This document shows positions 23,026 to 33,559 of a stretch of 64,000 bases of DNA, one piece after another (positions within the stretch are counted from its first letter, which is position 1; each line of letters opens with the position of its first letter). The translations under genes were made by a program, and so were the position numbers. The notes under the pieces were generated by a model. The model did no database searches. It worked only from the letters and a program-made list of their open reading frames with translations, and was not told where the DNA came from. The stretch is from Takifugu bimaculatus (Eukaryota; Chordata; Actinopteri; Tetraodontiformes; Tetraodontidae). Where the stretch lies: contig CP034992.1 of assembly GCA_004026145.2 (NCBI GenBank), forward strand, positions 18,287,105 through 18,351,104, given 5' to 3'.

Positions 23026-23631
23026 TTCATGTAATGCATTTGAAAAGAAACTCTAAATATAAAAAATAATGCATAAATGTAAAATACTAACTTGTCAGCA
23101 GATGCACGCAAAAACAAATAAAAATGAATCAATCCTCCATCATTGTGCAGTGAGTGCTTGGTGTTTCTTCATGTTTTTCTTCTCTCCTAACTGAAGGTTT
23201 CCAACTTTAAAAGGATCCTGTCAAATGATCAAGCCTACGGAGGACCCCTCCGTCAAAACTGTCCGTCTCACACATCTTCAAAACGGTTCTAGACGCAGAC
23301 ACAGTAGTGCACGTGACAGTATTGTCTACTGGAAGTCTTGCACCAAAAAGCAAGGACATGCTGAGCAAAGCATTGTTTGCATGTTTTGATTTTGGGTCAC
23401 ACATATGATCAAACTTCTCCAGCTTTTCTTTATTGTGAATCATGCAATCTTGGGAAAATGACAACACAGCATAGTTACAGTCTTTCTCAGTTGATAAGTG
23501 TTCATTGTGAGGGTATAGTGAATCTAATAAATATTTTCCATAGATCAAAACTTTACAAGAGCTCCAGATGAGAAATGTCATTGTTTAAGTTCAAACGAGT
23601 TAGAAATCTTTATCTTTCACATCGAATGCGA
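23026..23631. other. Unassigned; minus ORF 23207-23581 of unknown nature
   Basis: A 124-codon minus-strand ORF ends in a Cys/Thr-rich segment (GARLPVDNTVTCTTVSASR). I recognise no family, and it has no splice context or paralogue in the window. It may be chance or transposon-derived. Confidence 0.25.
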
Positions 23632-23700
23632 ACGGGATGTGGTGCGTATTTCTTTGGCCCGGTGTTGGAGGGTTTTGATCACTCCCAACTTGGACAGTCA
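23632..23700 (-). mobile_element. Penelope-like element scrap
   Basis: The minus strand reads KLGVIKTLQHRAKEI, the same segment found on the plus strand at 25525-25575 (LGVIKTLQHWAKEIPTT). It belongs to the C-terminal region of Penelope-like reverse transcriptases as I recall them. The two scraps face each other across the IFT74-like gene. Confidence 0.5.
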
Positions 23701-23876
23701 AGTTTTAGATCAAAGGAGTTTTAAAAACTTTGAAGGTTTTGACCTTTAAAGTTTTTTTCAACTTACCTAATTGAAGTAGGGTAAAACCTACATACTTTAC
23801 ATATGCCACAGGGGATATAATATACTGTGTACTGAATTGTTTTTCAAATTTGCTCAATTATTTTCTAACATCAACG

Positions 23877-25358
23877 ATGATTAGTTCTACTCGTCCTGCT
23901 GGTTTTATTAGCAGAAAGTCAATGGCCCTTTCAGGGTCATTTAGCCTTACTGACAGACCGTTGGTGTCCCAGGGCATCAGTGGCATGCCTATTTCTGCTC
24001 CTTGCAGACAGCGGAAAAGCAAGACCTACTACTTGGGCCTTCTGCAAGAAAAGAATCAGGACATAGCCGCAGAGATAAGCAAACTTGAAAATCACATCAC
24101 AAAATTCAGCATCGATGAAGCTGACTATCTCCATGTTGTGGAGCAAAATAAGACCCTGGCCCACGACATTAAGGACTTGGAGAGTCAGGTTGCTGACTAC
24201 CATCTGCTTGCTGGGACACCCCAATACCAGACAGACGCTAATAAACTTTACATAGAATACAAACGTCTCAAAATCAAGAATGACAGAGAAACTGAAAGGA
24301 ACAATAATATTTTCAAGAAAAGGGCAGAAGTAGAAGAATCCATGAAGAAACTCCAGAGAACAAATGACATCTTTAAGCATGCTTTAGAATCAATGTGCCC
24401 TTCAAAACAAAAAGAGTATTTCTCTTTGGCAACAGCAAATTTGGAACTGCTGAAAAAAAAGGATATACTCCAAGAGGAGATGGACCTCCTTGTGAAACGA
24501 AAGGAGGATTATGAAGCAGAGCTGGCCCACAACAGTGACAAAAGTGAAATGTTAACACTGTACAAAGAGCTGACAGCCAAGTGGGAAACTCTGCAGGCAG
24601 GCAGGAAGGCTCAGGATCCACAGGGGATGGAGCCTTTAATAAAAAAGATGGAGAAAGACTCCAAGGAGCTTGCCAGCATCGAAAAACAGCTTGCAGATCT
24701 CAGGGACAAAGAGAACGAGATGAAACACAGGATCCACCCATTCCGAGACTATATGAAGGAATATGACATGTTAAAGATGAGAGAGGAGAAACTTGACCAA
24801 CTCCTGGAATCAGTTGAGATTGCCAAGGCTGCTGAGCAGGAAAAAATCCCTCACATTCAGGAGAAAATTGCCTCTCTTTCTAAACGTTTCAATAGCTACG
24901 TCAGGAACTGTTGCATGGATAGCGAGACAGCCGAGAAGCTGAAAAAAATGATGACATTGGTGGTCAGCAATTCAACAAAGGCCATCCAATCGGAGAGCAG
25001 CGCCAGGAGGTTGGCACCTGAAATAGAGCTTCTGCGTCAGGACCTGAAACGGGTGCACGCATGGAAGTCAAAAGTTTGTCGTGATCTGAGCAGCCTGAAG
25101 GAGCAAACCAGCATTGTCGAATCTGAGCTTGGTACCCACAGAACCCAGAGACGCTCAGCACGCAAGAGTGAGAAGAAACTGCACGAGGAGTATGAACTAC
25201 TGACCAAACGTCAACGTTACTTCAGGCAGGTGCTGGAGGACCTTAATCATGAATTTAATAATCTACGAAAAGAACTGAGGAAAACTGAGGAAAAACAAAA
25301 AACTCTAGAGGTTCTCAGCGGTCTTTCAAAGGCAAAGTCCTCCTCATTGGCCCAATAA
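23877..25358 (+). CDS. ift74-like: IFT74-like coiled-coil protein, intronless (493 aa)
   Basis: One uninterrupted exon encodes a protein that aligns by eye with IFT74, a core IFT-B subunit that pairs with IFT81 and carries tubulin in cilia. Evidence is a basic Ser/Arg/Pro-rich head (residues 1-48), the hallmark TYYLGLL (50-56), ESQVADYHLLAG, the LKIKNDRETE block, EAELAHNSDKSE, and KKMEKDSKELASIEKQLADL. Coiled coil runs through to about residue 480. IFT74 is normally about 600 residues. Here the head is shorter and the C-terminal coil ends some 50-60 residues early, just after the LRKELRKTEEKQ block. I place the start at the ATG at 23877; the nine codons upstream begin with TTG. Lack of introns implies an old retrocopy, and the long open frame despite strong divergence suggests selection. 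A germline or cilium role is inference. Confidence 0.8.
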   Translation: MISSTRPAGFISRKSMALSGSFSLTDRPLVSQGISGMPISAPCRQRKSKTYYLGLLQEKNQDIAAEISKLENHITKFSIDEADYLHVVEQNKTLAHDIKDLESQVADYHLLAGTPQYQTDANKLYIEYKRLKIKNDRETERNNNIFKKRAEVEESMKKLQRTNDIFKHALESMCPSKQKEYFSLATANLELLKKKDILQEEMDLLVKRKEDYEAELAHNSDKSEMLTLYKELTAKWETLQAGRKAQDPQGMEPLIKKMEKDSKELASIEKQLADLRDKENEMKHRIHPFRDYMKEYDMLKMREEKLDQLLESVEIAKAAEQEKIPHIQEKIASLSKRFNSYVRNCCMDSETAEKLKKMMTLVVSNSTKAIQSESSARRLAPEIELLRQDLKRVHAWKSKVCRDLSSLKEQTSIVESELGTHRTQRRSARKSEKKLHEEYELLTKRQRYFRQVLEDLNHEFNNLRKELRKTEEKQKTLEVLSGLSKAKSSSLAQ

Positions 25359-25495
25359 CAATGCTGCTGAATGACAGGAAGAAGGGGTGCTGGGGATGGA
25401 ACCTCCCACCCAGGTTTTAACAGTATAAACAGACAGACACAAGCAACACAAAAAAAAAACAACACATACCGACCAGTACCTCGTAGCAGTACCTA

Positions 25496-25725
25496 GTTTG
25501 ACTCCTACCACCCACTGGAACACAAGTTGGGAGTGATCAAAACCCTCCAACACTGGGCCAAAGAAATACCCACCACATCCCAAGGCAGGAAGAAGATACA
25601 GGACCACATCAAGACAGCTCTCAAAACCTGTGGTTACCCAGACTGGGCCTTCACCAAGACCAAGAAAATTAAAAAGCTTAATAATTTCCAATTTGTGTTG
25701 AACTCCAGAAGATGACGAACGGATT
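25496..25725 (+). mobile_element. Penelope-like element fragment
   Basis: The plus-strand frame reads HPLEHKLGVIKTLQHWAKE-like sequence, then QGRKKIQDHIKTALKTCGYP and DWAFTKTK. A related piece is at 34583-34830. In Penelope-like elements this lies between the RT domain and the GIY-YIG endonuclease. No GIY-YIG motif remains. Confidence 0.55.
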
Positions 25726-25860
25726 GCCCTGACTTGAAGCTCCGAATGAAAAGAATGTATCGCTGCTGTGCGCAAATGGGCAAATTACTCTTCATTAAAA
25801 GAGGCACTTACACACTTTCGATTCGCTTTTTTCAAAACACAATAGAGAAACTCACAAATT

Positions 25861-26130
25861 TCAGTGGGAACAGTGTTGTTGGTCTCCTTTTTTTGCCAGC
25901 GCATCAATGTCTGGAGGTAGTTTTGTTGTGGCAATTCTCTGGATAGATCGGAGGTGTTGGTCTGTTAACTGGGATCTGCGACGGGCTTTGTTGACATTCA
26001 TGACGCTGAACGTCTGCTCACACACGTAGGCCGAGCCAAACAACGCCAGCATCTTCTGTGCTAGCCTCCGGAGGTTTGGAAACGTGTCTTCATCAAGTGA
26101 AGCGTAAAAGTCATTCAGTTTAAGAGACTT
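25861..26130 (-). pseudogene. hAT C-terminal dimerisation fragment (GTF2IRD2/ZBED5-like)
   Basis: The minus strand encodes LNDFYASLDEDTFPNLRRLA, then MLALFGSAYVCEQTFSVMN, then RRSQLTDQHLRSIQRIATT, the hATC dimerisation block of GTF2IRD2/ZBED5-type transposases. It ends normally (DALAKKGDQQ, stop). Only the last ~90 residues are present, so it is a transposon scrap or the last exon of a broken domesticated gene. Confidence 0.7.
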
Positions 26131-26425
26131 ATTCTCAATTTCTCAAATTGAATGTGTCAGTAAGATTTCAGAGAAATTCTTATATATATAATTTTGCATG
26201 TTAAGTAGAGGCAAAGTATTTTGATACTTTTTATGAAAAAATACAAATAAAATTAGGTTAAGTACAAGAATTTAAAATGTACTAAATCTACATTACGGAT
26301 GTAGCACTTTTTACAGTCTACATGTATACAAGGTTTAAGTTTGTAATTGTGAATTGTCCCCTTGAAGTGGCTCAAAACTATTCTTTTAACAAAAAGGTCC
26401 ATGTTCCATCTTTGAGCTCACTCAC

Positions 26426-26615
26426 TAGGAGGAGGGAGGCTGAGGAGTGTGATCCCCCTATAGTTGGAACACACCCTCCGGTCCCCTTTCTTAAAAAGAG
26501 GGACTACCACCTTGGTCTGCCAATCCAGCGGCACCGCTCCCGATGTCCACGCGATGTTGCAGAGTCAACTACGACAGCCCTACAACATCCAGAGCCTTAA
26601 GGAACTCTGGGCGCA
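26426..26615 (-). mobile_element. Rex3-like LINE scrap (RT)
   Basis: About 190 bp near-identical to 14010-14210, covering FKKGDRRVCSNYRGITLLSL on the minus strand, with a small internal deletion. It is flanked on both sides by unrelated sequence. Confidence 0.8.
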
Positions 26616-26619
26616 AATG

Positions 26620-27885
26620 GACTGTAACTTCTTGAAACAAAAACCTCAACCTTATAGTGCTGGGCTGGTCCATTGTCGCTCCTGCAAGGGGTCATTTATT
26701 TCAGAGAGACTCTTATGCATCTGGTTTCGACCCCTACTGGCATTCCATTAGGGAGGGTTTTGTGTCTATAGTGGAGAGTGAGGTAAAAGTGAGAATCCAA
26801 AGGTAAAGTATTGTTGGTGGAGTTTTACATGTTTCTGATAAGCCTGACATGGGACATTCTGTTCCTGTACGCAGATTAGATTTAATTGTTCTGCTTGTTC
26901 CAGTGCACAAAGTGATCTTTTCCTGTGATCTTTTCCAAGAGGAACCTGAGCTTGTGGTGCATCCTGAGTTGCCTGTTCCAGGTGTGACGGTCATTCTTTG
27001 AAAGGGGTCTGGTGGCGCATATTTGTCGCCTGAGTTTGTGGGCATGAGGACAGAACCAAATGAGAATGAGTGCGATTTTCAATTGGCATTTTCCAACTTG
27101 TGCCATGACGCGTCATAGCTGCTGCCAAGTCTCAGTCGGGCCAGTGCATGTGGTTATGGTTTTACGGAATTCACTGTTGATTAAATGTTTCAGATTGTAG
27201 TGCCAGCCATCTTATGCCAGTCAGCGTTAAAATTGATTCATGATGAGTGAGGGCGCTCGGGCCAGAAAATCATCTTGCCGGCTGCTGTGGCATTGATCTG
27301 GCAGAAAAGAAAAGATCACTGAAACCCAACATTAAGCTGCCACTGGGATGTTACTGGGAGCTCTATTTAAAAGAATAAGACAAAAAACACCTTATTAAAT
27401 GGGTTTATAAAATGGTGCCACAGTCGGCAACCTCAGTGCAAAGCTCTGTTGCACTTTTTGGTTTTTGGTGTGCTTTTTGCAGTTCCTTTCTGACCCAATA
27501 CACTCGGGAGTAACTTTTAATTATTGATCAGTCAACAGACACAATTCAGTTGCTTTTTCCAAGTCCAAAGAGTTTTCTTGTTGGGGATTTTTCTTGGAGC
27601 TGATCTTGGCCAAAGACAGTTGATATCTGGAGATGACCTCCAACTTTCCCCATCACCATCTTCAACAACACACTGGCTGTTGTGGAGACCTTCCCTCTCA
27701 GGAGCTAAAGTTGTCAACTAACACGGAAATCATTGTCAACAGAGCAGAGGATGTACTTCATGCATCAGCTCAGAAAATTCCACCTGCCACAGGAGCTGTT
27801 GGCCCATTCCAGTCTGTGGCTTTTCTATAAGTTCTCTGCACATCTCTTACTGTCTGGTTTGGCTCAGACAAATAGGACAGATGCA
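26620..27885. other. No supported gene
   Basis: Short ORFs on both strands (for example minus 26734-27106 and plus 27733-28152) show no domain I recognise. The region is probably old transposon sequence. Confidence 0.35.
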
Positions 27886-27889
27886 AGGG

Positions 27890-27998
27890 CCACAGTCTGT
27901 TATCCTGCAGGAGTTTTAAAAATAATTATTCTCTTAATTATTTTTAACACGTGTCTCAGCCTGAACCATTTGTCATACAGGGCCCAAATTCACCAAAA
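27890..27998 (+). repeat. Dispersed ~110-bp repeat, copy 2
   Basis: Direct-orientation copy of 17490-17606, ending where the TTTGAT-type tail of the L2-like LINE begins (27998-28025). Confidence 0.8.
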
Positions 27999-30090
27999 TC
28001 AAATCAAATTAAATCAAATCAAATCAATCTTTATTTATATAGCGTCTTATACAATCAAAATTGTTTCAAGGCGCTTTCCAGAATCCCAGGGCCTGACCCC
28101 AGACAAGCAACAGTGGCAGGAAAAACTCCCCTTTAACAGGAAGAAACCTTGAGCAGGACCAGGCTCATGTAGGGGGACCCTCCTGCTGATGGCCGGCTGG
28201 GTAAAGAGAGAGGAGAGGAGAGGAGAGGGACAGGGAGAGGAGAGGAGAGGAGAGGAGAGGAGAGGAGAGGAGAGGAGAGGAGAGGAGAGGAGAGGAGAGG
28301 AGAGGAGAAGGGGGGAGGGGGAGAGGAGAGCAGAGGAGAGGCACAGAGCACAGGAACACACCCAAAAATACACTATACAACGGGTCAGCTGGGCCGGAGG
28401 TCATCATGCAGCTCCGAAGGCGGCGATACCTGTAAATGAATAGGGGGAAACACAGGAATCAGCATAACTAGTCTGCTTGACGAGGAGGAGGAAAGGAGAG
28501 GAAACCATGACCCAGTGGGGTGACAGAGGCCTGTCAGGTGATCATATTTCCGGACCCCGGCAGCCTCGGCCTATAACAGCATAGCTAAGATGTGACCTAA
28601 CGATTAGACGACCCCCTAAGTATGATAATTTGTCTGTCTATGATAGTAACTGGGACTACAGAATTAGCAACAATAAGCTTTTTCAAAGAGGTAGGTTTTA
28701 AGCCTGATCTTAAAAGTAGCGATGGAGTCAGCCTCCCATACCTGGACAGGGAGCTGGTTCCATACCAGGGGGGCCTGGTAGCTAAATGCTCAATCCCCCA
28801 TCCTACTCCTAGAAACTCTGGGAACCACAAGTAGACCAGCATTCTGAGAGCGGAGCGGTCTATTGGGCTGATAAGGTATCACTAGCTCCTCCAGGTAGGA
28901 TGGAGCTAGGCCTCTGAGGACCTTGTAGGTCAAAAGAAGGGTTTTAAAAATTATTCTAAATTTAACATGCAGCCAATGAAGCGACGCCATTACAGGAGTC
29001 ATGTGATCTCTGTGGTTAATACCTGTCAGAACTCTGGCTGCAGCATTTTGGATCAGCTGGAGGCTTCTTAAAGAGTTGTTTGGACACCCTGATAATAAAG
29101 AATCACAATAGTCCAGCCTGGAAGGAACAAATGCTGGACTAACTTTTCAGCATCATGGTGGGTCAGCAGCTTCCTGATCTTTGTGATGTTCCTCAGGTGA
29201 AAAAGGCACTTCTAGAGACTAATTTGATGTGTGAGTTGAAGGAGAGATTTTGATCAAAAGTTACTCCTAGATTCCTCAGAGAGACTAGATGTTAATGAGA
29301 TACCATCTAGAGTGATCATGTGATCTAATCTAGCCCTGAGAGGTTTAGGACCAAACACCATGACCTCAGTTTTTCCTGAGTTAAGGAGGAGGAAATTTGA
29401 AGACATCCAGGACTTTATGTCTTTAAGACAGGTCTGGAGCTTCACTAACTTCTCTGTCTCCTCTGGTTTCATGGATAAATAAAGCTGAGTGTCATCAGCA
29501 TAACAATGAAAATTTATCCCATGCTACCGAATAATGTTCCCTAAGGGAAGCATGTACAAGGTGAAGAGGATTGGTCCAAGTACAGAACCTTAAGGAACTC
29601 CATGGCTAACCCTACTGTATGAGGACGGAACGCCATGGACATGGGCAAACTAGTATCTATCAGATAAATATGATCTAAACCAGTCTAGTGCTGTCCCTTT
29701 AATCCCAATCACATGTTCCAGTCTATGTAACAAGATGCTGTGATCAACTGGATCAAAAGCAGCACTGGGGTCCAGCAAAACCAGCATAGAGACCAGTCCA
29801 TGATCGGAAGCTATGAGAAGATCATTAGTGACTTTAAGAAGTGCTGTTTCTGTGCTGTGGTGAGCTCTAAAGCCTGACTGAAACATCTCAAACAGGCTGT
29901 TCCTCTGCAGGTGCTCCAGTAACTGAGTCACCACCACCTTCTCAAGAACTTTAGAGATAAAAGGAAGGTTGGATATTGGCCTATAATTTGCTAATACATC
30001 TGGATCCAGTGATGTTTTTTTAAGCAACGGCTTAATCACTGCCACCTTGTAGGACCAGGGTACATAACCTGACACTAATTGACATAATCA
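27998..30090 (-). mobile_element. CR1/L2-clade LINE, 5'-truncated
   Basis: A minus-strand LINE ends in an AAATC-repeat tail at 27998-28025 and runs back through a 3'UTR and the reverse transcriptase. RT blocks in order are YKVAVIKPLLKKTSLDPD and NYRPISNLPFISKVLEKVV, then FQSGFRAHHSTETALLKV, LVLLDPSAAFDPVDHSIL and the GVPxGSVL region near 29590. Then come CYADDTQLYL-type codons near 29490, SWMSSNFLLLNSGKTEVMVF, ASLHWLHVKFRI and finally LDRELVPY-equivalent codons near 28750. Frameshifts and stops separate the blocks, so it is inactive. The endonuclease is missing. Confidence 0.8.
28205..28345. repeat. (GGAGA)n microsatellite in the LINE 3'UTR
   Basis: Long GAGAG/GGAGA pentamer run, slightly degenerate at the right end. 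The Leu/Ser/Pro- and Arg/Glu-rich ORFs across it are translations of the repeat. Confidence 0.95.
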
Positions 30091-30544
30091 ATTGTCAGAA
30101 AGAAATCTGTGCTCATTGTTGATGCTGTTCCTGTTTTACATCTTTACCTCTGAGACTGCCAGTTGTTGCCCCGCTGCAATACCACTCAAGTCTGCTCTGT
30201 CACCAAACAACACCAAAGGTATCACTACGAATCTCCCACAATGGTCATCTTTTACATCTGGAATGACCCAAAATCCCACAGTGTCCCACAGCCCCACTGT
30301 TACAGTACAAAACTGTCTTGGCTGTCTCTACTTCTTTATTCCTCTTTCCTAACTCTTAACTACCTTAAAACAGTCCACAGAAAAGTGGAACAGGAAATGT
30401 TCAAAAGAACCCTGGAGCAAACCAATAACTAAGTCCAGCAAAGTATAAATTGGCATTACTGCTAATTATGGTCCTTTCTGAGCACAATACTGTCACCTAG
30501 TTCACCTGTAATTGTCTTTTTTTGATATCTTTTAAAAAGGGAGA
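30091..30544. other. No supported gene
   Basis: Between two opposed L2-like fragments. No domain, repeat or splice structure recognised. Confidence 0.4.
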
Positions 30545-30860
30545 ACCGGCAAACAACTGCACAACCTGTATGATGATCAAGCTGTGGAACCAGCTCCCTG
30601 TCCAGGTACGGGAGGCTGACTCCATCTCTACTGTTAAGATCAGACTTAAAACCTTCCTCGTTGATAAAGCTTATTGTTACTAATTCAGTAGTTCCAGTTA
30701 CTATCATAGACAGACAAATTATCATACTTAGGGGGTCGTCTAATCGTTAGGTCACATCTTAGCTATGCTGTTATAGGCCGAGGCTGCCGGGGTCCAGAAA
30801 CATGATCACCTGACAGGCCTCTGTCACCCCACTGGGTCATGGTTTCCTCCCCTCCCCTCC
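30545..30860 (+). mobile_element. CR1/L2 LINE 3' fragment, opposite orientation
   Basis: Inverted copy of 28510-28760. The plus strand reads LWNQLPVQVREADSI, then VKIRLKTFLVDKAYC and a stop, the normal C terminus of the L2-type ORF. The shared 3'UTR follows up to the CCCCTCCC tract at 30850. It abuts duplication copy A. Confidence 0.75.
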
Positions 30861-31549
30861 CCCCTCTCCTCCCCTTCATCTTTTTCATTACGGCCCTCAG
30901 GAATGAAATCATCCTCATTGTAAACAAGTGCGTGGGGATGAAAAAGAGCAATAAACCTGGATATTCTGCCCCCTGCTGGGTGGAAGACGTTATGACAAAA
31001 AACAGAGAACAACAAAGTGCAGAATACACTTTAGTAGTGTTCAGTCATATTTATATCCATCAGTAACTCACCTGTACCTGGATATTCTGCACACATTCAT
31101 GTTTAAATGGTGTTTAAACACTTGTAATGGTGTTAAACACTCATCAAAGTCAGTGTTTTCAGATTCTGTGATTTCACACTGGACAGAATGTGAATGAGGT
31201 ACATCAACAAATCCTTTTTACTCAAACAGAAGTTTCTACAGCCAAAACACTCCTGATTAACTCAAATAAAAGCCGAACAAACTCAGTACCAACATGAGAT
31301 AAAAAAGATGCAATCAGACATATTGCTCAGTGCTTTTTAATAGAAGAAATCAGAATTATGAGCATCAATTATGCAGGTGTGTTAAAAGAAAAACACTAGA
31401 ACAATCAAACATGGGAACAGAACCTGGATTTTTTTTTTTAACAAACTAAACAAACTAAAGAAAGATATCCTCAAAAGCAGCAATTGTAGAGGTGCAGATT
31501 CTGTTCAGCTTTTTTTTAAAGACTGAAAACAATATCCATAGCGATCCGT

Positions 31550-33454
31550 TCACAGCCTTGCATATCTCAGCTTAATTGGACGGCGAGTCCCAGCTGGTTG
31601 GTGCTCTTGTTCTGGGTAGGGGGGGCTAAGGTCTGGGGGTGGGGCACGCTTCCGTGGGGGCATCATCAAGACCTGTGCGTACGTCAGTTTGGAGCCCACC
31701 TGAAAAGTCAGAGCACAAGGATTTAGTTTCCAACATGAGCATCTTTGCAACAGGTCTGCTATAACCTGGGGTATCTGTCCTGTCAGGGGTCTTAAACCCG
31801 ATAAATGTTGATGTGTCTGTGACCAATCGGGACATTCACTTTATGAATGAGTAACATGAATGGACACAATTAAATCAAGCATCAAATTAAGCATCAAAAA
31901 CAACTCAACACCCAAAACTTACTTGCTGTCCTGGCGGATGAGCTGGTTGGTGGTCAGCCTTGGTCTTTGATCTCTGCTCCAGACCCCTGAAGAGGAACAG
32001 GTCTCAGGTGTTACCAAGTTCTCCACAAGTGAAATAAAGTGTGAGCGAGGGTGGGGGCCATAAACTTACCGATTTAACATTGGCCGACAGTTCTGAGCCT
32101 TGGAGGGCTGGAGCTCCGACACTGGCCCTGGGGTGTCCACACCGCTGCCCGTCTGTGGGAACCCAGCCTGGGGTGTGCCCTGGGACCACACGTTTGCCTT
32201 TGTCTTTACCCCACTGTCACCCCCTTCAGCCATCACCCGCTGCTCAGGACAGACGGAGTCAATCTTGGATGGAGTGGAAGCATCTCCACCAGCACCAGGG
32301 GGCAAAGTTTGAGTGCCAGCATCCTGACACTCAGGTCTCGGGGGGGGCAGGTCTTCGGGTGCGTTATAGAAACAAATTGGGACAGAGGGACCATCGCCCT
32401 CATCTCGGCTCGGGATTTTCCAGACGGGTGAATTCGCTGGAAGCCACGGACGTTGGAGCTCCGCATTGTCCTGCCAGTCAAACTCAGATTTGTTTGATGG
32501 ACGGCGAGTTTCTTGACTGTACAATTTTTCTGGATTGTTGAAATTGAGACACGAGGTCGTGACATCGGTGTGATAGCAGGAAACAGTATCCGGTGAGGAT
32601 GTCGTGGTCAGACGCACATCGCCCTCATCTCGGCTCGGGATTTTTCTTACGCGGGAATTCGCTGGAAGCCACAGACATTTGAGCTTCACATTGTCCTGCC
32701 AGTCAAACTGGGATTTGATGGATCCACGGTGAGTTTCTTGACCGATATCTGGTGAGGATACCGTGGTCAGACGCACATTGACCTCGCTCGATAGAGACAG
32801 TTCAGGAGGAGGTGTTGGTAATAAACCAGTGTCTGGTTCAGGAGGAGGTGGTGGAAATAAACCAGCCTCTGGTCTAGGAGGAGGTGTTGGTAATAAAGTG
32901 GTTTGCAGAACAGTGGATGGACCAGGCTCATCTGTTGCACACTGGTTCTGCTCTTGCTCGAGGTCATCGGTGTCAGCGGAACATATGCTGTAGTAGCTGT
33001 GGGTTTTTGTTTTGAACGCCTGATGCGGCTCCGTCATTACAAGACGTACCTCCTCGCCTTCCTTATCGTCACGTTGCGGTTCTGAATCTACCGTCGGCCT
33101 CTGCTGGTCACCTGACACCTCAGTCACCATGAAGGCAACAGACGGTGGCCTAACAGGTGTTGACCAGACCAGTTTGGACGGCTTTGACACATCTGGAGTG
33201 TTTTCCTCTCCGCCTGTGCTCAGTCTGGGCAGCGCCACATGGGGATGTGATTCCAGGGTTTCCTCATCACATCTGCTTCTGCTGTCTCCTTTAAGCTCTG
33301 CATCCAAACATGCATGCTGGGTTCCTGCGGTGGTGTGCTGCCTGTGCTCCACCGTCACCTTGCTCCGTCTAACGTAGGTCGGGAAGTCTGACAGACTGCT
33401 GTCGCTGTCGCTGTCGCTCCACTCGTCAGAAGAAGTGCTACAGGAACAGCCCAT
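31550..33454 (-). CDS. MGC-start Pro-rich protein with two ITIM-like motifs, copy A (532 aa)
   Basis: Three exons: 33454-32070, 31986-31923 and 31699-31550. Donors CG|gtaagt and CAA|gtaagt and acceptors ttcag fit, and all phases agree. The start MGCSCSTSS is a consensus N-myristoylation site with adjacent cysteines, so membrane lipid anchoring is likely. A Ser/Asp cluster follows (DEWSDSDSDSSLSDF), then acidic low-complexity sequence. Next come three 12-residue Pro repeats (LLPTPPPRPEAG type) and two copies of a module ending LPANSxVxKIPSRDEGD. The tail is EDLPPPRPECQDAGTQTLPP. Exon 3 encodes 49 residues with Tyr490 in LTYAQV and Tyr529 in LRYARL, both fitting the ITIM pattern. No transmembrane or enzyme domain. 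An upstream in-frame ATG (MDLFMTVRV) would add a hydrophobic stretch, but an acceptor-like pyrimidine tract-CAG there suggests it is intron. Family unknown; adaptor role inferred. Confidence 0.75.
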
Positions 33455-33559
33455 CTTCTGCAGCCTGAAGCAGAAACAACAAAAAGCCACTGCCATGACC
33501 ACACACACTCTAACAGTCATGAACAGATCCATTCGCTGCTCCCGCCTCATGGAGAAAGA

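Noticed and set aside
23850..23876. Nine extra codons at the start of the IFT74-like ORF
   Set aside because: The frame begins with TTG; the first ATG is at 23877 and fits the family head better.
28047..28443. Leu/Ser/Pro-rich and Arg/Glu-rich ORFs
   Set aside because: Direct translations of the GGAGA microsatellite.
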